This document shows positions 1 through 4,929 of a stretch of 9,479 nt of DNA, piece by piece; position 1 is the stretch's first letter; every line of letters starts with the position of its first letter. The notes beneath the pieces were generated by a model. The model worked only from the letters and a program-made list of their open reading frames with translations, was not told the origin of the DNA and made no database searches. Made by a program: the position numbers and the translations under genes. This DNA comes from Alphaproteobacteria bacterium (GTDB lineage Bacteria; Pseudomonadota; Alphaproteobacteria; ATCC43930; CGMCC-115725). The DNA is taken from assembly GCA_017353855.1 (NCBI GenBank), contig JAFMSA010000114.1:1-9479 (forward strand), read 5' to 3'.

Positions 1-62
1 TTTGCCGTGCCGAGATCGATCGCCATGTCGGCCGACAGGAAGCCCAGCATTCTCCCAAACAT
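1..62 (-). CDS. mreB: Rod shape-determining protein MreB, N-terminal fragment (runs off the window)
   Basis: Reading the minus strand from an ATG at 62-60 gives 20 codons that start MFGRMLGF and continue into SADMAIDLGTA before the window edge. The block MAIDLGTA is the first phosphate-binding strand of the actin-like ATPase MreB, and the short hydrophobic start is the usual amphipathic membrane-binding N-terminus of this family. MreB polymerises under the inner membrane and directs cell-wall elongation, normally with MreC, MreD, PBP2 and RodA encoded downstream, which here would lie outside the window. An in-frame stop lies a short way upstream of the ATG, so the start is close to certain; a second ATG at 50 is the only alternative. 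No clear Shine-Dalgarno is visible. The fragment is too short to judge anything else. Confidence 0.85.
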   Translation of the reverse strand, partial: MFGRMLGFLSADMAIDLGTA

Positions 63-138
63 CCGCGCGCGAACCCCAGGCTGCGGGCGATCCTACCGAC
101 ACGGCCGTCTGGCGGACGCCCATCGATTGGGTCACCCT

Positions 139-144
139 AGAATA
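139..144 (-). promoter_or_regulatory. Possible extended -10 element for mreB
   Basis: The minus strand reads TGC-TATTCT here, an extended -10 pattern, about 75 bp before the mreB start. A convincing -35 at the right distance is missing. The leader would be roughly 70 nt. This is a weak call made from position and one hexamer. Confidence 0.3.
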
Positions 145-554
145 GCACGCTGTTCAACCGCCAGCTGCAAAGCGTCACGTCGGGTATCACCCGGGGTGGA
201 TTCTCAGGGATCGCGGGAGCCATTGCAAGCCGCCCGCGCCATTCCTTTTGAGGAGGGGCGGACTGAGCCGCGGGGGGAGGGATTGCCGATTGGCTCGTCC
301 GCGCCCTGGCACGAGGAACCGGCTCGCGGGGCGCGATTTTGTCGATTCAGAGGAGGCCGGGCCCCATTTCGGCGTCGCCCCGCCGCGTCCGCGCAAAGAC
401 CACACGCGACCCGCATCGCACAAAAACGGCTGCGCGGCGGCCGAAGCGCGGCCGATGTCGAAGCAAATTCGCCTTCGCGCCCACCAGGAATGAGCGACAA
501 AAAAGACGAGGGCGAACGCGTGCGTGACGGTAAGGAGCACAACAATGAGTTTCG

Positions 555-566
555 ATTAACGTTAAT
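555..566. promoter_or_regulatory. Perfect 12-bp palindrome, possible operator
   Basis: ATTAACGTTAAT is its own reverse complement and is the most AT-rich spot in a very GC-rich gap. It follows an AAGGAG-ATG unit that opens only a four-codon frame. It could be a regulator binding site; no regulator can be assigned. Confidence 0.3.
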
Positions 567-722
567 GCAGACCGGATCGCCTCCCCCGCTCTGGCTTCGC
601 GACGAGCGAGGTTACGGGCGCTGCATGCCGTCCTGGGGGAACGGAGCAGGTGCGGGACGCCCGCAGGGCGGTGCGCACAAGGGCGCTTGTGAAGGGGCTT
701 GGGCTTGGTTAGACCGGCTTCT

Positions 723-1247
723 TCATGCGTCGCGGCCCAGCACCGCTTGGTAGGTTTCGAGCATCGCAGGATCAAAACACACGAAAACCACGAGTGACGG
801 GAATTCATTCGCCGCCAAATGGCTACTCGCGGTAGCCACGGCGATTCCGGCCGCCTGCTGACGCGGAAAACCATAAATCCCGGTGGCAATGGCGGGAAAT
901 GCGACAGACTGAAAATTCCTGGACTGGGCGATAGCCAGGCAGGAGCGATAACAGCTCCGCAATTTCTCCTGCTCCCCCGCTTTGCCCCCATGCCAAACCG
1001 GGCCGACCGTGTGGATCACGTAGGAGGCCGGCAGCCGGTAGCCGCGGGTCAGCCTGGCCTCTCCGGCCGGGCATCCCCCGATGGTACGGCATTCGGCAAG
1101 AAGCTCGGGACCCGCCGCGCGATGGATGGCGCCGTCGACCCCTCCTCCGCCCAGCAGCGAGGAATTCGCCGCGTTCACGATCGCGTCGACCTCCAACGTG
1201 GTGATGTCGCCGCGGGACAGCCGGATCCGTTGCTCGGCAGCGAGCAT
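723..1247 (-). CDS. Macro-domain protein, probable O-acetyl-ADP-ribose deacetylase / ADP-ribosyl hydrolase (YmdB/MacroD type)
   Basis: This 174-residue protein is a stand-alone macro domain of normal length for the YmdB/MacroD class. Visible family motifs are the ADP-ribose-binding block GDITTLEVDAIVNAAN at residues 13-28 with NAAN at 25-28, the glycine-rich loop GGGGVDGAIH at 33-42, HTVGPVW at 79-85, and the second phosphate loop ATGIYGFP at 121-128. Family members in the cytoplasm remove acetyl from O-acetyl-ADP-ribose or hydrolyse mono-ADP-ribose from acidic side chains; which reaction applies here cannot be read from sequence. The ATG at 1247 is chosen because homology begins about ten residues later; the ribosome site is weak. 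The gene starts 31 bp after the DUF2188 stop on the same strand with no terminator between, so the two are probably cotranscribed and would share the stress-type promoter at 1551-1575. No T-run terminator is evident after the stop. Confidence 0.93.
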   Translation of the reverse strand: MLAAEQRIRLSRGDITTLEVDAIVNAANSSLLGGGGVDGAIHRAAGPELLAECRTIGGCPAGEARLTRGYRLPASYVIHTVGPVWHGGKAGEQEKLRSCYRSCLAIAQSRNFQSVAFPAIATGIYGFPRQQAAGIAVATASSHLAANEFPSLVVFVCFDPAMLETYQAVLGRDA

Positions 1248-1278
1248 CTACAGAACCATTCCAGGCCGCCCCGGGGTG

Positions 1279-1512
1279 CTAAGCCCCGAACTCGGCGACG
1301 GGGTCAGCGCCAAACAGCCATTCCTCGGCTATAGTCCCGTCCCCGTTGTCGATCGTAACCTTGGCCGGCTCGTCCAACCCGGCCAGCCGGACCGCTTCGG
1401 CGATCGCCTCTTCTCGTCCCGCAAACTCGCTGCGCGCCCGGTCTTCCCCCTCCTTTATCAAACTCCAGCCTGTTTCGGTTCGATGGACACGATAAACGTG
1501 GCGTCCGAGCAT
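1279..1512 (-). CDS. DUF2188 domain protein, small, probably stress-induced
   Basis: This 77-residue soluble protein begins MLGRHVYRVHRTETGW and resembles DUF2188: an N-terminal strand with HVYRVHRTETGWSLIKEG, a helix around FAGREEAIAEAVRLA, and a C-terminal strand pair with NGDGTIAEEWLFG. Function is unknown for the family; no catalytic residues are apparent. The frame stays open upstream to 1797, but that extension runs through a terminator and promoter and has no protein-like character, so I start at ATG 1512, preceded by AAAGGG. An exact GGAAC-N16-CGTT promoter at 1551-1575 places the transcript start near 1543, giving a leader of about 30 nt and independently supporting this start. The macro-domain gene follows after 31 bp and is likely in the same operon. 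The DUF2188 assignment is from remembered family pattern and would be confirmed by a Pfam search. Confidence 0.8.
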   Translation of the reverse strand: MLGRHVYRVHRTETGWSLIKEGEDRARSEFAGREEAIAEAVRLAGLDEPAKVTIDNGDGTIAEEWLFGADPVAEFGA

Positions 1513-1550
1513 GATCCCTTTCCGTTTCGTTGCCCCAAAAGCCGACCGCC

Positions 1551-1575
1551 AACGCGCCACCAACGCGTCTGTTCC
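1551..1575 (-). promoter_or_regulatory. EcfG-type general stress promoter upstream of the DUF2188/macro operon
   Basis: On the minus strand GGAAC (1575-1571) is followed by exactly 16 bases and then CGTT (1554-1551). This matches the alphaproteobacterial sigma-EcfG consensus GGAAC-N16/17-CGTT without mismatch. The predicted start near 1543 lies just upstream of the AAAGGG ribosome site and ATG 1512. It sits downstream of the terminator at 1599-1630, so the operon needs a promoter of its own here. Confidence 0.75.
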
Positions 1576-1598
1576 CGGAGCGCAGTGCCGGCCGACAT

Positions 1599-1630
1599 AA
1601 AAAAACCGGTGCCGGCGATAGCCGACACCG
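1599..1630 (-). terminator. Strong intrinsic (rho-independent) terminator
   Basis: The minus strand shows CGGTGTCGGC (1630-1621), loop TATC, then GCCGGCACCG (1616-1607): a ten-pair stem with one T-G wobble. One G follows and then seven consecutive T (1605-1599). It ends transcripts coming from the sigma gene and from the promoter at 1724-1748, and isolates the DUF2188 operon. Confidence 0.92.
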
Positions 1631-1718
1631 ATAAGGTTGCGGGTGGCAAACCCGCGACAGGGAGACTTTGCCAAGCCGGACTGCGAAGATAAGGCGAGCG
1701 TCCGGCGGCTCGCCTGAC
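1599..1718 (-). ncRNA. Candidate stress-induced small RNA, about 120 nt, with two loop-to-strand pseudoknots
   Basis: The element starts about 7 nt after the CGTT of an exact EcfG-type promoter and ends at a strong terminator. In transcript order: hairpin 1 has an 8-bp stem, AGGCGAGC (1715-1708) with GCTCGCCT (1699-1692). Its loop holds GCCGGAC (1706-1700), fully complementary to GTCCGGC at 1681-1675. One base later comes TGGCAAA (1673-1667), fully complementary to TTTGCCA (1650-1644), which is the loop of hairpin 2 (stem GCGGG/CCCGC, 1655-1651 and 1643-1639). Between them the linker GTCTCCCTGTC looks single-stranded. The terminator hairpin closes the element. No known family is recognised. 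It could instead be a structured 3' UTR of the sigma gene or a leader/attenuator for the DUF2188 operon, but promoter and terminator placement favours a separate RNA. Confidence 0.62.
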
Positions 1719-1723
1719 TGTCC

Positions 1724-1748
1724 AACGGGCTATCCCAGGAAAGGTTCC
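1724..1748 (-). promoter_or_regulatory. EcfG-type general stress promoter upstream of the candidate small RNA
   Basis: On the minus strand GGAAC (1748-1744), exactly 16 bases, then CGTT (1727-1724): a perfect match to the sigma-EcfG consensus with the same spacing as the promoter at 1551-1575. It overlaps the last codons and the stop of the ECF sigma gene. The predicted start, near 1718, falls directly before the first hairpin stem at 1715. Confidence 0.72.
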
Positions 1749-2395
1749 ATATTACCGCGAGTTGCTGTGTGCGAAACCTTTGCGACCCTTGCGTCATCTC
1801 GTCGTTTTAATGAAGCTGCGGGACGCACCGTTATCTCGGAGAGCATGGCTGCGCGATCGTATCGCGTCTGGGAGGCGCTCGGTTCGTTCATGAGGCTCTC
1901 GGCTTTTTCGTCGGGAACCGCACCGGTAAGCCTGCGTAGGGCTTCGCGGCCGCGCGAAAGGCGCGACCGGATAGTGCCGACTGGGACATCGAGGACCCCG
2001 GCCACCTCCTCGTAATGCATTCCCTCCAAACCGACGAGCAGAATGACCAGCCGCTGCTCGTCGGGGAGCTTGGCGATTGCGCGTTCCAAATCGCGCAGTT
2101 CGAGCCGCTTGCCCTGCTGTGGCGAACGGCTCAGCAGCGGTTCGCTCTCGTTCAATCTGACGGCAGATCCTTCGCGCACAGCACGGCGAATGTGATTGAC
2201 ATACTGGTTATGCAGGATGGTAAATAACCAAGCCCGCAGGTCCGTTCCCTCCTGCCAAAGGTGCAGTTTACCAAGTGCCCGGGTCAGGCAATCCTGAACC
2301 AAATCATCAGCAGTGACGACATCGCGCGTCAGGGCTCGCGCATATCGCCTCAGACGCGGGATTTCGGCTTCGATGTCCCGGTGAGTGTCGGCCAC
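1730..2395 (-). CDS. ECF-family RNA polymerase sigma factor with an extended C-terminus
   Basis: The 221-residue product has the two-domain ECF layout. Sigma region 2 covers about residues 10-75, with ADDLVQDCLTRAL at 29-41 and GTDLRAWLFTILHNQYVNHIRR at about 50-71 (the -10 recognition helices). Sigma region 4 covers about 100-157, with ELRDLERAIAKLPDEQR and the helix-turn-helix YEEVAGVLDVPVGTIRSRLSRGREAL. It directs RNA polymerase to a specific promoter set. The start is GTG at 2395, preceded by AAAGGAG at a 5-base spacing. Residues 158-221 form a tail of about 60 residues beyond region 4, longer than a plain ECF factor and low in recognisable motifs. It resembles alphaproteobacterial ECF factors related to EcfG, but I cannot place it in a numbered ECF group. 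No anti-sigma gene (for example nepR) is visible in the window. It is divergent from the response regulator gene. Confidence 0.9.
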   Translation of the reverse strand: MADTHRDIEAEIPRLRRYARALTRDVVTADDLVQDCLTRALGKLHLWQEGTDLRAWLFTILHNQYVNHIRRAVREGSAVRLNESEPLLSRSPQQGKRLELRDLERAIAKLPDEQRLVILLVGLEGMHYEEVAGVLDVPVGTIRSRLSRGREALRRLTGAVPDEKAESLMNEPSASQTRYDRAAMLSEITVRPAASLKRRDDARVAKVSHTATRGNMEPFLG

Positions 2396-2599
2396 AAGCG
2401 CTCCTTTCGCCTATGTAAATCAGCCGGTTTGGCCGATCTGGGCGCAACGGAGTGTAGGGACGGGCGGTAATCCGATGATGTCAGGCCAGCCCGTTTTGTG
2501 TAAGATTTTGTAACTATATGTATGGTGGTCGGTGAGATGCTGGCACCCGGGTTTGTCGCCGGATGCGGAGAGGGTGAGGGGTAGCGGAATTTGGCCGGC
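2396..2599. promoter_or_regulatory. Divergent intergenic region between the ECF sigma and response regulator genes
   Basis: This 204-bp region must hold both promoters. It contains a direct repeat TGTAA at 2499-2503 and 2509-2513, i.e. one helical turn apart (10 bp), within the AT-rich stretch 2494-2525. Direct repeats at 10-11 bp are the usual form of OmpR-family binding sites, so autoregulation by the adjacent regulator is possible. No GGAAC-N16/17-CGTT site was found here, so the sigma gene does not show the EcfG-type promoter. Confidence 0.45.
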
Positions 2600-3322
2600 A
2601 TGAATGACAACGGTCACATCCTGATCGTCGACGATCAGCGGGAAATTTGCGACCTCGTCCAGGAATATCTGTCGGGCGAAGGATACCGCGTGTCGACAGC
2701 GCAGGACGGCACCGGGATGCGCAAAGTCATGGCACAGTCCCCGGTCGATCTGGTGATCTTGGATCTGATGCTGCCCGGAGAGGATGGGCTGACACTGGCC
2801 CGCTCGCTGCGCCAGGAATCGACTGTTGGGATTATCATACTGACCGGACGGGGCGAGATCGTCGATCGCATCATCGGCCTCGAAATGGGCGCGGACGATT
2901 ACTTACCCAAACCGTTTCATCTGCGCGAGCTGTTGGCGAGGGTAAAGAGCGTGATGCGCCGCGCCTCGAGCACCGCCGCGGACAAGCAGTCCACCCCGTC
3001 GCGGTCGAAGGCGAGGTTCGCGGGCTGGAACCTCGATCTTTCGAGCCGCGAGCTGTTCTCGCCCTCGGGTAAGGAGGTCCGGCTCACGACCGGCGAATTC
3101 GATCTCCTCTCGGCGTTTGTCAATAATGCAAACCAGGTGCTGACGCGCGACAGGCTTTTGGATCTCGCCCGCAACCGCGAGGCCGGACCGTTCGATCGGA
3201 CGATTGACGTTCAGGTCGGGCGCTTGCGCCGCAAGCTCGAGGACGATCCCCAACGACCGACGATGATCAAGACGGTCCGCGGCACGGGCTATATCTTCAC
3301 CCCGCCGGTCGACGTGAATTAG
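2600..3322 (+). CDS. OmpR/PhoB-family two-component response regulator, orphan
   Basis: The 240-residue protein has an N-terminal receiver domain (about 1-118) and a C-terminal winged helix (about 140-235). Receiver residues are all present: the acidic pair D11-D12 in HILIVDDQ, the phosphorylation site D55 in VILDLMLPGEDG, T82 in IILTGR, and K104 in DDYLPKPF. The DNA-binding domain shows LTTGEFDLLSAFV, RTIDVQVGRLRRKLEDDP and the wing VRGTGYIF. I start at ATG 2600 because the receiver begins immediately after it; a TTG at 2591 would add three residues. The Shine-Dalgarno is weak. No histidine kinase gene is in the window, so the partner and signal are unknown. It converges on urtE with only 24 bp between the two stops and is divergent from the ECF sigma gene. 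A role in nitrogen or stress control is only suggested by position. Confidence 0.93.
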   Translation: MNDNGHILIVDDQREICDLVQEYLSGEGYRVSTAQDGTGMRKVMAQSPVDLVILDLMLPGEDGLTLARSLRQESTVGIIILTGRGEIVDRIIGLEMGADDYLPKPFHLRELLARVKSVMRRASSTAADKQSTPSRSKARFAGWNLDLSSRELFSPSGKEVRLTTGEFDLLSAFVNNANQVLTRDRLLDLARNREAGPFDRTIDVQVGRLRRKLEDDPQRPTMIKTVRGTGYIFTPPVDVN

Positions 3323-3346
3323 CCGGCCGCGTCGGCGGTCGGGGGA

Positions 3347-4042
3347 TCACACCGTCAGATAACCGCGCACCGCCGCCTCGTTCATGTTCTCGCGGCGGCC
3401 GGAAAGCACGACTTCGCCGCGTTGCAGGACGAGATAAGCGTCGGCAAGGTCGCGAGCGAATTCGAAATACTGCTCGACCAGCAGGATCGCCATGTCACCG
3501 CGCGCGGCGAGCGTTCGGATCACGCGTTCGATGTCTTTGATGATCGAGGGTTGGATGCCCTCGGTCGGCTCGTCTAGGATCAGCAGGCGCGGCCGCGTGA
3601 CGAGCGCGCGGGCGATTGCCAGCTGTTGCTGCTGGCCACCCGACAGATCGCCGCCGCGGCGGTTCAGCATCTCCCTGAGCACTGGAAACAGCGTGAAGGT
3701 TTCTTCCGGGATGCGGCGCTCACGGGGTGGCAGTATCGCAAACCCGGTCTCGAGATTCTCCCTGACCGTCAGCCGTGGAAAAACCTCGCGGCCTTGCGGC
3801 ACCAGAGCCAGTCCGGCGCGGGCGCGTTCATGAGGGGGCAGCTGGTTCAGCGTCCGGTTCTCCCAGGAGATGCGGCCGGAGCGAATCGGCTGCAGCCCGA
3901 AGATCGCACGCAACAGGCTCGTCTTGCCCACGCCGTTACGGCCGAGAATGCAGGTCACCTCGCCCTTCCGAGCCGTCAGGCTGACGCGGCGCAGCGTATG
4001 GCTCGCACCGTAATAGAGATCGATCGCTTCAACCGACAGCAT
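3347..4042 (-). CDS. urtE: Urea ABC transporter ATP-binding subunit UrtE
   Basis: This 231-residue ABC ATPase is one of the two nucleotide-binding subunits that power urea import at the inner membrane. Walker A is GRNGVGKTS at residues 34-42, the Q-loop is Q83 in LVPQGREVFPRLTVRENL, the signature is LSGGQQQQ at 133-140, Walker B is LLILDEPTEGIQPS from 153, and the switch position is Q191 in VEQY. A glutamine in place of the usual histidine there is normal for the LivF/UrtE branch. The phrases LVPQGREVFPRLTV and DEPTEGIQPSIIKDI are typical of UrtE rather than LivF. It is the last gene of the operon and is separated from urtD by 128 bp, the only loose junction besides urtA-urtB. No clear intrinsic terminator is seen in the 24 bp before the convergent regulator gene. 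Confidence 0.95.
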   Translation of the reverse strand: MLSVEAIDLYYGASHTLRRVSLTARKGEVTCILGRNGVGKTSLLRAIFGLQPIRSGRISWENRTLNQLPPHERARAGLALVPQGREVFPRLTVRENLETGFAILPPRERRIPEETFTLFPVLREMLNRRGGDLSGGQQQQLAIARALVTRPRLLILDEPTEGIQPSIIKDIERVIRTLAARGDMAILLVEQYFEFARDLADAYLVLQRGEVVLSGRRENMNEAAVRGYLTV

Positions 4043-4170
4043 CGCTCAGCCTATGCCCACCTGGAGCCCCCTTGCCTGCCTCTGCGAACGCGCGAGCCGA
4101 CGCGGAATGCCGCCGGGTTGGACCGACGAATTCCCGCTATCGGCACGCCGGCTGGACCGACGCACCGGCC

Positions 4171-4929
4171 TCAGCGTCCGAGATAGACTTCGATGACGCG
4201 GGGATCGTTCTGGACGTGGTCGAGCGAACCTTCCGCCAAAACTGCCCCCTCGTGCAGGACCGTCACTTTCGCACCGAGGCTGCGCACAAAGGCCATGTCG
4301 TGCTCGACGACGACGATCGTGCGGTCTTTGGCCAGATCGAGGATGAGCTCGGCTGTCTCCTCGGTTTCCCGATCGGTCATGCCCGCGACAGGCTCGTCGA
4401 GCAGCAACAGCGTGCGGTCATGGATCAGCAGCATGCCGATCTCGAGCCATTGTTTCTGGCCGTGACTGAGCGAGCCGGCCGGCGTGCCGCCCTGCTCGCT
4501 CAGTCCGATACGGGCCAGCACCGAACCGATTCGGTCCCGCCGATAAGGGGTCAGCCGTGCGAACAGGGTTCGCCAAATTGCGCGGTTGTCCGCCAAAGAA
4601 AGTTCCAGGTTTTCGAAGACGGTTAGGTTTTCGAAGACCGTCGGCCGCTGGAACTTGCGGCCGATGCCGAGATTGGCGATCTCGGACTCGTCGAGACGGC
4701 TCAAATCCGTCCCACGCCGGAAAAACACCTCGCCCGCATCAGGCCGCGTCTTGCCCGTGACCACGTCCATCATCGTGGTTTTGCCGGCGCCGTTCGGGCC
4801 GATGATCGTACGCAGCTCGCCTTCCTCGACGATCAGCGAAAGCGAATTGAGGGCCCTGAATCCGTCGAAGCTGACGGTAACCCCGTTGAGGTACAGGAGG
4901 GGCTCGGCCGGCAGCCGTGGCGTGTTCAT
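4171..4929 (-). CDS. urtD: Urea ABC transporter ATP-binding subunit UrtD
   Basis: The 252-residue ATPase pairs with UrtE to drive urea uptake. Walker A is GPNGAGKTT at 44-52, the Q-loop sits in RKFQRPTVFENL near residue 94, the signature is the UrtD-specific form LSHGQKQWLEIGMLL from 154, Walker B is LLLLDEPVAGMT from 174, and the switch histidine is H200 in VVVEHDMAFV. The SHGQKQWLEIGMLL and DEPVAGMTD wording separates UrtD from LivG. The frame is open far upstream, but the homologous protein starts at MNTPRLPAEPLL. Its ATG (4929-4927) overlaps the urtC stop as ATGA, a sign of translational coupling, so this start is well supported. The C-terminus VIEVYLGR is typical of the family. Confidence 0.96.
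   Translation of the reverse strand: MNTPRLPAEPLLYLNGVTVSFDGFRALNSLSLIVEEGELRTIIGPNGAGKTTMMDVVTGKTRPDAGEVFFRRGTDLSRLDESEIANLGIGRKFQRPTVFENLTVFENLELSLADNRAIWRTLFARLTPYRRDRIGSVLARIGLSEQGGTPAGSLSHGQKQWLEIGMLLIHDRTLLLLDEPVAGMTDRETEETAELILDLAKDRTIVVVEHDMAFVRSLGAKVTVLHEGAVLAEGSLDHVQNDPRVIEVYLGR

Larger units (their letters stand above)
63..722. other. Intergenic stretch between mreB and the macro-domain gene, no convincing gene
   Basis: Open frames exist on both strands, including a plus-strand frame across almost the whole stretch, but their products are rich in Arg, Pro, Gly and Ala with no recognisable domain, as expected from GC-rich noncoding DNA. The left end should hold the mreB promoter. 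Around 532-566 there is a good Shine-Dalgarno (AAGGAG), then an ATG that stops after four codons (MSFD), and a perfect 12-bp palindrome ATTAACGTTAAT overlapping that stop. An 88-codon frame starting at ATG 490 (MSDKKDEGERV...) is the only candidate I would not dismiss entirely, but its second half loses protein-like character. Confidence 0.6.

Noticed and set aside
187..540. Minus-strand frame starting with a hydrophobic stretch (VTHAFALVFFVAHSWW)
   Set aside because: The GTG start lacks a ribosome site and the rest of the product is low-complexity Arg/Pro/Ser without domain features.
7..753. Long plus-strand open frame (248 codons) across the mreB-macro gap
   Set aside because: It runs antisense over the mreB start and the end of the macro-domain gene. 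Its product is Arg/Gly/Pro-rich without any domain, and it has no ribosome site at its start. Long open frames of this kind are expected by chance in GC-rich DNA.
1513..1797. N-terminal extension of the DUF2188 frame
   Set aside because: It would be translated through a strong terminator, two promoters and the end of the sigma gene. Family similarity begins at the ATG at 1512.
1914..1938. Near-consensus EcfG-type site GGAAC-N16-CGTA on the plus strand
   Set aside because: It lies inside the sigma coding region in antisense orientation, has one mismatch in the essential -10 CGTT, and precedes no gene on that strand.
3323..3346. Possible bidirectional terminator between the response regulator and urtE stops
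   Set aside because: The 24 bp are GC-rich but form no convincing stem and have no T-run on either strand.
4112..4162. Imperfect direct repeat containing TGGACCGACG in the urtD-urtE gap
   Set aside because: Two copies of ten exact bases in a GC-rich spacer carry little weight. There is no inverted symmetry and no promoter match nearby.
4600..4650. Direct repeat GGTTTTCGAAGAC in urtD
   Set aside because: It encodes the repeated VFENL in TVFENLTVFENLEL, which is close to the normal UrtD sequence at this place, so coding constraint explains it.
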